From Karstenula rhodostoma CBS 690.94 (taxonomy: Eukaryota > Ascomycota > Dothideomycetes > Pleosporales > Didymosphaeriaceae): DNA of 64,000 bases. Position 1 is the first letter of the stretch. Every line of letters starts with the position of its first letter. The notes beneath the pieces were generated by a model, which worked only from the letters and a program-made list of their open reading frames with translations, did no database searches and was not told where the DNA came from. This document shows, one piece after another, positions 34,921 to 45,434 of this stretch. A program made the position numbers and the translations under genes. Location: the NCBI GenBank assembly GCA_010093485.1, contig MU001493.1, positions 2,654,937 to 2,718,936 of the forward strand, given 5' to 3'.

Positions 34921-35702
34921 GTGAGTAATCTACCCATCAAAAGTCGTTAGGCACTGACATGGATACAAAGGTTTCGGTTGCAATCCTAGGAAGTAGTTGC
35001 GTCATTTGTATATGGTTACAATGGATGATGAGCGAAAAGCCGCCGGAGGCTGGTATTGAAGGTTGTTCGAACCGAGTGTATCTATGGCATCCCAGCTTTT
35101 GCTCGGGGGAGAATGCGGCATGATTGTTTCGATTACAAGGCAGGGCGCGACTAGACACGCCTGAAGTGCGATGGGAGGGTCAGCTCAGATTTCTGAGGGT
35201 AGGTGCTTTGTGAAGACAGGAGCGCTAGTCTATGCCATCATCACTTCCTTCCTGAACAATCCGCCAGTTCTAAACTCCACTTCATGGAAGCGATCGAGAG
35301 AGGAAGTTAACCAAGTGTTGTCACCATGTTGCTCAGCAATCAGCCCAAAGGAATACCTGATGATGGGTGACGATGGAGTAGGAAAGAGAGACGGCTAGTG
35401 GAGAAGGAACAACCAGGGCCCGCGCCTCGGCTCAAATGGAAGGCACGCAGGTCGAGCCGAAGAAGGTAATGATTCGACGAAATATCAATGTTCTTGATCG
35501 TCCTACCTTCGCAAGTGAAGCGCGCAGCATTGTGAGGGTTGAGGTGGTCGAGGTTAGCCACATGAAGAACCAATGATATGGTCAAGTCGGCGCTTCCCCG
35601 GAGGCTAGACCCCGCGCCGACCGACGCTGACTGGGGATAGATTCTGAGCAGACGGTACTCGCGCTGCGCCGAGTCGACAACATGCCGTGATCCCCAGCGC
35701 AC
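34921..35702. other. Intergenic, promoter side of the Gal4-type regulator
   Basis: 0.78 kb without a supported gene. A long minus-strand frame starting in the next gene extends into it but has no family support. Confidence 0.5.
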
Positions 35703-37969
35703 ATGGACAGCGAGACCGACCGTGACCAAGCCTGCAATGAATGCCGTCGGCGCAAGGCGCGCTGCGACAAGACGCTTCCAGAGTGCGGGCCGTGCAAGAA
35801 GAACCGCCGTCAGTACACGCCGGTTGCAGTCGTCTCGCCTCGCAGAGACATGCGCCAGCCACCTGCCCCCACGACGTTGATTCAGGCTGACTGTGTGCCC
35901 AAGGCCACTGTCTCTATGAACGGCACAGCAGAACGCCCTTGACGCGCAAATACCTGACCCAGGTCGAGGAGCAGTTACGACGCGTTCAACTCCAAGCCGC
36001 TCGCGTCGAAGCCCGCGCTCACCGCGCAGAAGCAAGCCTCCGCCAGCTGCAGCAGCTCCATGGCGAACGGCCGACTGATAATGGGACCGCGGCAGCAGTA
36101 GAAGCGGCAGACCATGATGTGGACGAAGACGAAACGACGCCGAATGACGACGCAGGCCTGGCTTTCGAGGGCCCGCCTTCCGGTTTGGCCGACTACAGCT
36201 GGTCTGAGCAGACTCTGGACAACCGACTCCCAGAGACGAACCCAGCCACGGGTGGGTCAAATGGCGAAGATGAAGGCGCTGCCGACGGCATGGCCTCGCT
36301 GACAGTGGATGACCATGAAGCGGGCTATCTGGGCGTGGCTTCCGGCGCAGCCCTATTGCGGCTGCTCCTTCCCGATGCGCATGCCTCGTACAAAAAGTCC
36401 ATCCCTCAGACCCCTCTTGCTGCCACTGCACCGACTCTCTCGGAACACTGGCTGGACACGCCGCTGTGGGATGCGCTTGACATTGCATCTGTCGATCTGG
36501 ACGCTGCCATCAACGCCTACTTTGGCCTGTACCACAACTCGTACCCGCTCGTTGAAGAACACACTTTCAGAGCCCAGTACTCCCAGGTTATCCCCCGTCC
36601 GTCTGGGCGAAGCTGGCATGCTCTAGCCTTCATGATCGCCGCCATTGGCCACTTCACAGCCGCGACAACCCCTACCGATACAGATCGACGCCTCTTCATG
36701 GCTGCCAAATCCAACATGTCGATCGAGAGTCTGGAGATGGGCAATATCACTCTCGTACAAACACTAACGCTCATGTCCAATTATCTCCAGAAGCGCAACA
36801 AACCCAACAGTGGTTACAACTATCTCGGCCTTGCGCTTCATATGGCCATGGGACTCGGCTTGCACAAGGAGTTCAGCGATTGGGATATTTCGCCTTTGAA
36901 CATGGAGATTCGCCGTCGCGTGTGGTGGTGTATGTGCGTCTTCAACATAGGCGCTGCCATTACCTTTGGCCGTCCTTTGGCTTGGCCGAATCGCAACGTG
37001 GAGATATCGCTGCCGCTCAATGTGAACGACCGAGCTCTTACTAATCTGTCTCGTTCGCTTCCCCATGAAGTCGACAACGTTACAACCTTCAGTGCGCTCA
37101 TCATGCAATCCAAATTTCATATGCTGACTAACGACATCTACACTCGCGTTATATCCATGCCGTTCCCCTCCGCCACGGAGCTCATTCGACTAGACGATAC
37201 ACTGATCGGAAAATGGGAATCCTCAGTACCGTCGTGGTATCGCCAGAGCTCACCGGTCCCTCCCAAGTTCGCGACCGGGCACGCGATCATGTGGTGGCGC
37301 CTGTACAACTTCAGAATCATCATGTATCGTCCGTACGTCATGCGCCGCGTACTGCGAGCAAGGGCACTTGACACGAACTATGGTGACGTTGTTCCACCCG
37401 CTGTTCAGGAGGCATACAATCGCTGCCTCAGGGATGCCGAAGCAAGCATCTCCACCATCAGTGAGTTTTGGGCATCCACACCACCGACGAGGCTAGCTGC
37501 ATGGTATGCTCTGTACTTCTTGTTCCAAGCCTCACTCATGCCTTGCGTGTGTCTTCGGAACGAGCCAAATGCGCCGTCCTCCACCAGTTGGCGCAACCAA
37601 GTCAATCAGACGCTACACACTATGCAGCTTATCGCAACACTGAATCCTAGCGCGCAGGACTGTTACAATGTTATTCAACGACTTTGTGGGCCATTTTTGC
37701 AACCCCAAATACACGACCACGCAGCCGGATCCACTCCCGATAGCACCACGCTTGCGAACTATCCTCCACTAGAATCCACGCAGGAGTCCCCACAAACGCA
37801 GATCAACAGCGTCTATGCCATGATGTGGCCGAACGCAAACCCCGCCGACGTTGATGTGCTGATGCAAGATGGACTCTGGAACAATTTCTTCACCGGCATG
37901 GGTCCCATGCTTCAGCCGACAATACCCCAGCCTGGGGATGCTGTTGCGAATCAATTCCCGTGGGATTGA
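35703..37969 (+). CDS. Gal4-type Zn2Cys6 regulator with middle homology domain
   Basis: Exons 35703-35808 and 35904-37969 (723 residues). The intron (donor GTCAGT, acceptor CCCAAG) splits the zinc cluster. Exon 1 gives C11, C14, C21, C28 and C31; exon 2 begins in the middle of CGC and supplies C38 in KKNRRHCLYERH, followed by the typical RTPLTRKYLTQVEEQL linker and a coiled coil. Spacing is Cx2Cx6Cx6Cx2Cx6C. A fungal-specific transcription factor (MHR) domain spans roughly residues 190-450, including YFGLYHNSYPLVEEHTF and EIRRRVWWCMCVFN. The regulator sits beside a sugar porter and pentose/polyol dehydrogenases, so it may control them; this is inference. Confidence 0.9.
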
Positions 37970-38482
37970 AACTCACGTCTCGTCGGTTTTCCATTGTCAC
38001 ACTACGCCTAGTATGACAGTTTGCGTAGCAATGATGTGAAAGCCGAATGACTTCACGCCCTAGGTCAGAAGATTGATCTGTAGCTTCGTAGCAAGCGTCG
38101 TTGCTACCAGAACAGCACGCTCAGGAGATACGAGAAGACGAGACGCAAGTTCCTTCCGCTGGCTCGAGGTTTTCATAAGTGCGACCCATTAGCGGTGGCT
38201 TTTCGACAGCTTCTAGCGTTCATCACTCGAAGCAGAGCAATCCAAGGGCAGTGCCATTAGACGCGACCTAGGACAAATTTCGCGATGCAAAGGCCGGCAA
38301 TACTGGTGGAAAGACATGCCCTTTGGGGTTTGCAACGCGACCCGGAAGACCAAAATAACAGACGCATTCGAAACGCGACAGTGTTGTTCAATCTTGAGAT
38401 AGTTGTGTACCAAACAACAGCTCATCTGCAGAGGAATAGAATATCTTCGGCTTCGCTCCCTTCACCGAAGAACCAAACTGCT
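37970..38482. other. Convergent intergenic region
   Basis: 0.51 kb between the 3' ends of the regulator and the sugar porter. Nothing recognised. Confidence 0.5.
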
Positions 38483-40158
38483 TCATGCCACTTCCTTGTG
38501 TTCCTTGTCTGCAAAAACCTGTTCTTTCTCAGTCTCCTGGGCATCAACTTGAGCACCCGGTCCGTCAAATATTTCAGCAATCTCTTCCAGGCTTCGTCCC
38601 TTTGTCTCGGGGAAGAACATGTATGTGACGGCCAAGAAAACAGCCAGGAAACAGCAAAAACAGATGTAATACTTCCAGCCAAGATTCTCCATACCAATGG
38701 GGTTGACGAAAGCAGCAATTACCAGTGAGCAGTAGATGGAGAGCAATTCGCATGTGATACCCTTGGATCGGAGGGTGTAGGGAAAGATCTCAGTGGGGTA
38801 AGACATGAGGAGTGGGGTATATGCGATATCGTAGTGGAAGTAGAAGGCGAAGAGACACACTACAACAACATAGCCGGCCGCCTTGTTGTTCTGCTCGTTG
38901 TTGACTGCTGAGCACGCCGTCCAGACAATGTATGAGATCAACATCCCGATGCCGCTCCAGATAAACAGTGTTCGGCGACCGAGGCGATCGACGAGGAAGG
39001 CCGCACCAAGAGCGGCGGCGAAGTTAAATATTTGGAGGAGTCCGTTGATGAGCGTTTGATCGAAAGAGTCGGTGATGCCGATTGAATCGAGGACAAGGGT
39101 AAGGTAGTAACTGACGACACCTGCAAACAGTCAGAAGTGGCACAAAAATATCAAGGACCGTCAAATCTTACCGATTCCGTTCCACTGAGCAAATGCACCC
39201 AAGCACACGGCGATAAAAAGACGCTTGCGGTTTCCGGGGGTTGCGACCAACGTGCCCCAGTTGACGGTTGCAGCGGCCCTCTCGTTACGAATAGCTCGGA
39301 TGATCTCGCTCATTTCCCGGTTTACGAGCGGACTATCCTGGTCGCCACCCGCGTGATACTTTGTTAGAATAGCGTGTGCTTCTTTGGTGCGTTCTTGTGC
39401 TACCAGCCATCTATTCAAGATCAGCAAATGCGATCTTTGGAAAAGTATTCGCGGCTCACCTAGGAGACTCGGGCAGAGTCCAGAAGAAGGCCAGCTGCAC
39501 TAAGGGATATCCAGCTTGGAGGATTGTAGGAATCCGCCAGCTCCAATTGTCTGCTCGTTTCTCGGTGCCAAATGTGGTCCAGGCTGCGAGAATGGCTCCG
39601 AGGTAGTACATCGTCCAGAAAGCAGACGTATATTTGCCACGATGTGTAGGATACGCGAGCTCAGCAATCAGCATTGGCGAGGGCTGTACCACGAACATGC
39701 CCGCAGCGCCAACAACGAAACGTGACACGACAAACTGTGCCAGCGTGGTTGATGTTGCCTGGATGATGGTGGCTACGATGACTCCGCATAGGCCACTGAG
39801 AAGCACGACTCGTCGGCCATATCTATCCGACAATATCCCAACAAAAGGAAGAACGACGACGGATCCGATGGATTGAGCAGCATTGATGAGTCCAAGCAGG
39901 GCTCCTGCGGGATTGCCGAAGTAGTCCTGCCATTGCTTCAGGGACTGGAGACCGTTCATCAAAGATCCTGATCACAATCAGACTTGCCATCTACCTCTTT
40001 TGGACGAACTCACCATCGTAACCTGCCACTGACGAGGAGAGAAGGGGTATGAGCAGAATCAAATTTAGCCGTAAGAGATGCGGCGTCTGAAACCAGTATT
40101 TGGTCGTCTGAGGCATCACCTCCGCGAGGGCGGGACCGACAATCTGTTCGTCCTTCAT
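38483..40158 (-). CDS. Sugar porter family MFS transporter
   Basis: Four exons: 40158-40014, 39967-39460, 39410-39172 and 39120-38483 (509 residues). Donors are GTGAGT, GTGAGC and GTAAGA; acceptors are ATCAG, AATAG and GCAG. The start is the ATG at 40158, as the frame upstream lacks ATG. Twelve spans with sugar-porter signatures: GYDGSLMNGL after span 1, DRYGRR in the loop after span 2, PESPRWL before the central loop, QWNGIGVVSYY, DRLGRR, and the C-terminal PETKGRSLEEI. These are shared by fungal hexose, pentose and disaccharide proton symporters. Position beside xylitol dehydrogenase suggests a pentose or polyol substrate, but the sequence alone does not show it. Confidence 0.93.
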
Positions 40159-41643
40159 GATGGCTACTCTAACGATGAAAGAAAACCTTGACAAGGAAGG
40201 AAGAGATCGCTGAGGATACTCAGATGGCCCACCTCAACAGCTGACGGACGACTGCTTTAATGTTCCATCACAGAAGCGCTTGCATTACTCGTCGCTGCGC
40301 CTAATCTCGCGCGTATTGAACTAACTCCACATGTGGTTGCAGGCGCGGGGTCCCCACAACTTGCGATTCGCATGAGCTCGTGCAAGCCTCCCCAGATTTT
40401 GCCCCAATATGACGGGGGCCGAGGGTGCACTGTTGGCCGTTCCGACCATGGGCGGGCGACTGTCGCCCTCGTCTCGAGTCAGTCCGATCCAGCCATCCAA
40501 TAGACTCAACAGACTAGCACGCGGCCCTCCGAAGGAACGACGTCAGCTTATAGCCGCTTCGCGCTTATCCGACGAACATTCCATGGCGCTGGCAAAATAT
40601 ATCCGATGATCACAAGGCTCTGTAAACCGCAAAACGCTGGAACTAACGAGAACTCGCCGTAGCGATGATGTCTTCATGTTGAACAACTGTGCGCGTTTCC
40701 GAAATCCGGTGGTGGGGGCGTGGATGGACTTCTTGGTGGCGTTATTTCCGCCTGTTTTTCCGTTTACGGTCATTGTGCAAGGTACTTTGGAAAGATTATG
40801 GGTATAAAACTTAAACGAGTGAAACGGTTTCGTAGGTATCAGAACAGCCAGAACCTGGCTTGGGGGTCTATATAAAAAATCGACTACTCCAGAGATTTCT
40901 ACCACAGGGGGCTGGCGGCAGCGGCACTGGACAGCACTTCCCTACGCGCGGATGGCAACTATAGAGGGTCACTCTTTTCTCGGTTCCAAGAGTCCTGCAT
41001 GCAGTGTATTGTCTATACATTGCATGCTCGAGAACCCCACACATGGATCAAAACCCCGGCGACTATCTTCTGACACCTTGCCAGACGGTCGTGTGATCCA
41101 TAACCAAGCTTTTTGAGGCGCCTGCGACCATATGGACAGTACAACGGGTTTTGGGGTGACCTTCTCCGAAAGGACTGATTACGGCGGGCCATTGGGTAGT
41201 CTGTCGCATGTATGGTGCAGGGGTACCCACTATTCTCAAGTCCCATCGATCAACAAAGACCTACGCGGTGTCAGGTGATGGCCGGACCCCCTGACCCTGG
41301 ACTTCGAAACCTGTTGCTAGATGTAGCGCCTACATATCGGCTAGAGCTAAGCACTTTATTCACCCCAAGTTGGTTTGCAGCAAGGCGTAGAGCTCGGAGC
41401 AATCCGCACCGTCTCGAGCTGCTTCGCTAGGACACAGTAAGAGGGAGATGCCGTGAGACGTTATTATGGTCTGCGAAGCCGGATACACCCAATTCTCGAT
41501 GACGACAGCGTAGTTCGCATTCTGGAAATGAAGACAACTGTTTACACTCCAAAAGCAGTGGCATCGGATCAAGTGCGGTAGAATCATCCTATTATCATCG
41601 ATCAACGCCCCGCAAAGATGCGCGACACTCCCCTATCATTCGC
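40159..41643. other. Intergenic, sugar-porter promoter side
   Basis: 1.5 kb holding the sugar-porter promoter and the 3' flank of the short-chain reductase. Apart from the weak frame at 40543-40773, nothing is supported. Confidence 0.45.
40543..40773 (-). CDS. Possible small basic protein (76 residues)
   Basis: An ATG at 40773 opens a 76-residue basic frame (TVNGKTGGNNATKKSIHAP...). A TATATA-containing AT run sits near 40868-40877, about 95 bases upstream. No family match is recognised; it could be chance. Confidence 0.2.
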   Translation of the reverse strand: MTVNGKTGGNNATKKSIHAPTTGFRKRAQLFNMKTSSLRRVLVSSSVLRFTEPCDHRIYFASAMECSSDKREAAIS

Positions 41644-42441
41644 TCAAGGCAAAGTATACCCTCCGTCAATAACCAGATTCGCACCCGTCATGTACGAGCT
41701 CGCCTGACTCGCCAGGAACACATACGCCCCCTTCAACTCATCAGGCTCGCACATCCTCTTCGCAGGAATCATGTCGAACCACTTCTTCCTATACGCCTCG
41801 GGATGCACATCCAGCATATCCGTCGCGATAAACCCAGGGCTCACGCAGTTGACGCGCGCAAATTCAACCCACTCGACGCTCAAACATCGTGCGAGCTGCA
41901 CAACACCTGCCTTTGATGCATTGTACGCGGCCTGTTTTTGCGGGACATTGACGAGGATGGCGGAGACCGAAGCGGTGAAGATCAAGTTGCCATGGCCTTG
42001 CTTCTTGAAGATATTGCCTGCTGCCTGCGCGGTGTAGAACGCGCCGTCGAGGTTCACGGCCATGACCTTGCGCCACTGCTCCTCGGTGTAATCCTCAGCA
42101 GCATGGTGGTTTGCGATGCCCGCGTTTGCCACCACGATGTCCAAGCTCCCAAAATCTTTCGCGATTTGCTGCAGTACTGAGGCGATTTCCTCTTTGTTTT
42201 CGACGGACGCCTTGTATGCTTTTACAGAGGCGCCGGTGTCTTTTTCGATTTGTGAGGCGATGGCGTCGGCGTCTTTGGTGGAGGAGTAAAGGATCGCGAC
42301 GGAGGCACCTGCTTCAGCGAGGGCGCGCGAGGCGCTGAGCCCGATGCCGCGGACGCCGCCGGTGACGGCTGCGACTTTGCCTTTGAGGGAGAAGTGGGAC
42401 GTTACAGGGCTAGAGGGGTTGGGGTGTGCGGCGAGAGACAT
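41644..42441 (-). CDS. Short-chain reductase, L-xylulose/sorbose/mannitol type
   Basis: A 265-residue single exon. The start is the ATG at 42441 in an ACCACC context; upstream codons in frame lack ATG. Classical SDR motifs: TGGVRGIG at residues 27-34, NAG at 106-108, a serine at 158 or 160, and the Y173xxxK177 pair in AAYNASKAG. The C-terminal LVIDGGYTLP closes the family pattern. The loop after the second strand reads LYSSTKDAD with no acidic residue at its tip, which favours NADP(H). It resembles fungal mannitol 2-dehydrogenase, sorbose reductase and L-xylulose reductase, which are hard to tell apart by eye. It is divergently paired with xylitol dehydrogenase, so reduction of L-xylulose to xylitol is an attractive role. 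Confidence 0.85.
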   Translation of the reverse strand: MSLAAHPNPSSPVTSHFSLKGKVAAVTGGVRGIGLSASRALAEAGASVAILYSSTKDADAIASQIEKDTGASVKAYKASVENKEEIASVLQQIAKDFGSLDIVVANAGIANHHAAEDYTEEQWRKVMAVNLDGAFYTAQAAGNIFKKQGHGNLIFTASVSAILVNVPQKQAAYNASKAGVVQLARCLSVEWVEFARVNCVSPGFIATDMLDVHPEAYRKKWFDMIPAKRMCEPDELKGAYVFLASQASSYMTGANLVIDGGYTLP

Positions 42442-43027
42442 GGTGGTATATGTGAGATAGGTAGGTCTAGAGATGGGATGTGAAAGAAGAGAGTATGAAG
42501 AGAGGTGCACGGTACGGAGAAGAAAAGATTGGAGGAGTAAAAAATGCACTGGAAGACATGGTGCTTCTACATTTGGTTCATCCTGATGCCGATCCAGGGA
42601 GCGACGGCGATGTGGGTGGAGAGCTTCGGAGCGGGTGCGCCTACGCGCTGCACGTGTTCTGCACTACACACTAACATTACGGGAATTAGTGGCGCAAGTA
42701 CGACGATTCCTACAGCATAGAAGCTCTAACGATCCGCAGAACACCAGCACATGGTATTCAAAGGTGTAGGGGTCCACACGGCGCGGGGCTCCCCCGCATT
42801 AGCGGAGGGGTCGATGGGCGACGTTGGCCCTCAGCTTGACGGTCCTCCACCCCTCGATGCGGGGGCGACGCCCATAGAGGCGCTATACTTGTTTACTATG
42901 AAGCAGGTCGCCGAGAATGAATCACGACTTAATCTCCTCAGACGTCTTGAGAAGCACAACCTCTCTTCAGTCTGATCTACCTCTTTCATTCCAAAGGCAA
43001 TCGGCCATTTCAATTCATACCCTCACA
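42442..43027. promoter_or_regulatory. Shared divergent promoter, reductase / xylitol dehydrogenase
   Basis: 586 bases between the two divergent start codons, so co-regulation is plausible. It contains the palindromic CCG-N6-CGG element listed separately and an E-box-like CACGTG at 42651-42656. Confidence 0.55.
42794..42805. promoter_or_regulatory. CCG-N6-CGG palindrome, candidate Zn2Cys6 site
   Basis: CCGC-ATTA-GCGG forms an inverted pair of CCG/CGG triplets inside longer near-symmetric C- and G-rich arms (42792-42810). Zn2Cys6 dimers bind spaced CGG triplets in various orientations. It lies about 220 bases upstream of the xylitol dehydrogenase start. Chance occurrence in GC-rich DNA is possible. 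Confidence 0.35.
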
Positions 43028-44199
43028 ATGACCTCCACCACGACCGAGATAAACCGCTCCTTCGTCCTCCGCACTGTCAAAAACGTCGCCTTCGAGGACC
43101 GCCCAGTCCCCAAGCTCCGCGACGAGCACGAAGTCCGCGTCCACGTCGCCCAAACTGGCATCTGCGGCAGCGACGTGCACTATTGGCAGCGCGGCCGTAT
43201 CGGCGACTTCGTGCTAAACTCCCCCATCGTCCTCGGTCACGAGTCCTCCGGCACCGTCGTGGAAGCCGGCTCAAAAGTAACGAACCTCAAGGTGGGCGAC
43301 CGCGTGGCCATCGAGCCCGGCGTCCCCTGCCGACGATGCGACTACTGCCGCGCAGGTTCTTACAATCTATGCAACGACACCATCTTTGCTGCGACGCCGC
43401 CGTGGGATGGTACCCTCGCGAAGTACTACACCGTCGCGAGCGATTACTGCTACAAGATCCCGGACACCATGGACATGGAAGAGGCCGCCCTGGTCGAACC
43501 CGTAGCCGTCGCCGTGCAGATCTGCAAAGTAGCCTCCATCCGCGCGAACCAGACTGTGGTCGTCTTCGGCGCGGGGCCCATCGGCGTCCTGTCACAAGCT
43601 GTAGCCAAAGCCTCGGGAGCCAAGAAAATCATCGCGGTAGACATCTCGCAGTCACGGCTCGACTTTGCGCGGAAGTACGCTGCGGACGGGACGTTTTTGC
43701 CTCCGCGGGCGGAGGAGGGGGTCGATTCTGTGACGCATGCAGAGAAGGTGGCGAAGATGATCAAGGAGGAGTTTGGGCTGGGGGAGGGCGCGGACGTGGT
43801 GCTTGAGTGCACGGGGGCGGAGCCGTGTATTCAGGCGGGGGTGAACGTTGCTATCAAGGGTGGAACATACGTACAGGCTGGCATGGGGAAGGAGGTAAGT
43901 CGCTCAGTCCCAGCTACTTCTGTCGTCTTGGAACTGGAGACATGTACTAACGAGCCGCCAAATAGAATGTCGTCTTCCCCATCACGACGGCCTGCATCCG
44001 CGCGCTGACCATCAAGGGCTCGATACGGTACTCAACGGGATGCTATCCTGATGCTGTGCATCTGGTTGCGTCGGGCAGGGTCGATGTGAAGAGTCTGATT
44101 ACGAACCGGTTTAAGTTCGAAGAGGCGGAGAAGGCGTTTGAGTTGGTTAAGGCGGCGAAGGAGGGTGTGTTTAAGGTTGTGATTGAGGGTGTGCAGTAG
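43028..44199 (+). CDS. xdhA: Xylitol dehydrogenase (D-xylulose reductase)
   Basis: Oxidises xylitol to D-xylulose with NAD+, the joint step of fungal D-xylose and L-arabinose catabolism. Exons 43028-43894 and 43966-44199 (366 residues). The intron has a GTAAGT donor and an AAATAG acceptor, giving the join GMGKENVVFPIT. Catalytic zinc ligands C46, H71 and E72 (CGSDVHYW, LGHESSG) and four structural-zinc cysteines C101, C104, C107 and C115 are present. The Rossmann motif is GAGPIG, and the strand ending IIAVDIS carries the Asp that favours NAD+. Segments such as VHYWQRGRIG and FAATPPWDGTLAKYY fit xylitol rather than L-arabinitol dehydrogenase. It is divergent from the reductase gene. Confidence 0.92.
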
Positions 44200-44515
44200 G
44201 GTTCGGATTGGGCTTGGATTTGGGTTTGAAGAGATACCATATAGAATGAGAAAGTTTTTACGTTAAGGTGTTGTGCGATGTGCGATGTGTCTTTCGAGGT
44301 GGTCTTTGCATTCAGCTGACCCACGCTGTATCTTGTTGGCCGCGGGTACGTTCTCGGCATCGAAAGGAGCTACCTCGCTCCCGAACCACCTCGTTTGATA
44401 TCTACCATATACTTCATCCCTTCGACGCTTCCACCAACACTCTACCGTACCACGTGTACCTAATACCACTAAAAGATACACTCCAATCGCAGCCAGATTA
44501 CAACAAACCCCTTTC
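44200..44515. other. Convergent intergenic region
   Basis: 316 bases between xylitol dehydrogenase and the P-loop kinase. Nothing recognised. Confidence 0.5.
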
Positions 44516-45434
44516 TCAATTCTCAACAACAACATCCGGCCGAATCAACCTCGCCCTAATCACCTCCCCATTCAACAAATCATTCGCCTCAACCCTCGCA
44601 ACCGCCCTCCTCGCATCCGTCTCAATCCCCGCCGCTAGATGCCTTCCCACCAGCCGCTCCAGCACCACCTCCCGCGACGCATCCACAAACCACTTCTCCG
44701 CACACAGCGCCGCGACGCCGCGCCACGGCTCCTCGTCCAGGAGGGTATAATTCCCCTCGATAATGATGAGACGTGTGCGGGTGGAGATGGGTATACCGTT
44801 TACTACGGGATCTTGCAGAGCGTGGTCGAAGCTGGGGGCGTAGATGAGGGAGTCTGGGGCTGGGGTGGTGGGAAGGGGGGTAGAGGCGAGGGAGTGGACG
44901 AGGGAGAGGAAGGCGGGGGCGTCGAAGGTGAAGGGGGCGCCGCGGCGGGCGAAGGCTTCTTCCGGGTTGGGTAGGGAGGAGAGTTGGGATTTGGTCAGGT
45001 GGAAACCGTCCTGGAATGAGTGAGTGTAAGTCCGGGTTGGAGAGTACGCTGCCAGTCATGTATCCTCTATACCAGCGTCGGACTGACTCGTCCCCCCTTC
45101 CAGGCTAAATCTACATCATGCATCTCCGTCGCGATGCAATTCCATCCCAACGCAACACGCCTTACACAAACCTAACCCAAAGAGGAAAAATAAAGAGAAG
45201 ACGTACCATAGGCACAACAGCAACATCAGCTATCCCCCTCGCAGCAAGCTCTGCTAGTAGCGCGGCAGACACAGTGGATTTCCCCGACCCGGGAACGCCA
45301 GCCAGCGCGACTAGGGTCCGAGATGGCGTCTCGGAGGCCTGCTGCCGGGCGAGAAGCGCCTCGACGCGCGTGGCTAGATGGAGTATGGTTGCGTTTAAGC
45401 TGCCTGCCGCAGGCGTGGTCGTGTTTTGCGCCAT
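44516..45434 (-). CDS. P-loop small-molecule kinase (uridine kinase/YFH7-like)
   Basis: Exons 45434-45207 and 45010-44516 (240 residues). The 196-nt intron starts GTACGT and ends TTCCAG; the join restores VVPMDGFHLTKSQL. The Walker A motif GVPGSGKST is at residues 46-54. The PMDGFHL motif at 75-81 and GAPFTFD are typical of the uridine kinase / phosphoribulokinase / pantothenate kinase fold. LIIIEGNYTLLDEEPW is the usual strand and lid segment. Relatives include yeast Yfh7 and bacterial kinases found in sugar-uptake operons, most with unproven substrates. It lies 316 bases from xylitol dehydrogenase in convergent orientation, so a sugar or polyol substrate is worth testing. Family call good, substrate unknown. 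Confidence 0.87.

Noticed and set aside
35340..36488. Long minus-strand frame (382 codons) antisense to the Gal4-type regulator
   Set aside because: It has no ATG at its upstream end, is Arg/Leu-rich as expected from reverse reading of GC-rich coding DNA, and matches no family, while the sense strand encodes a complete zinc cluster and MHR domain.
43183..43806. Long alternative frames on both strands over xylitol dehydrogenase
   Set aside because: Arg-rich shadows of a GC-rich gene whose sense frame has every expected zinc ligand.
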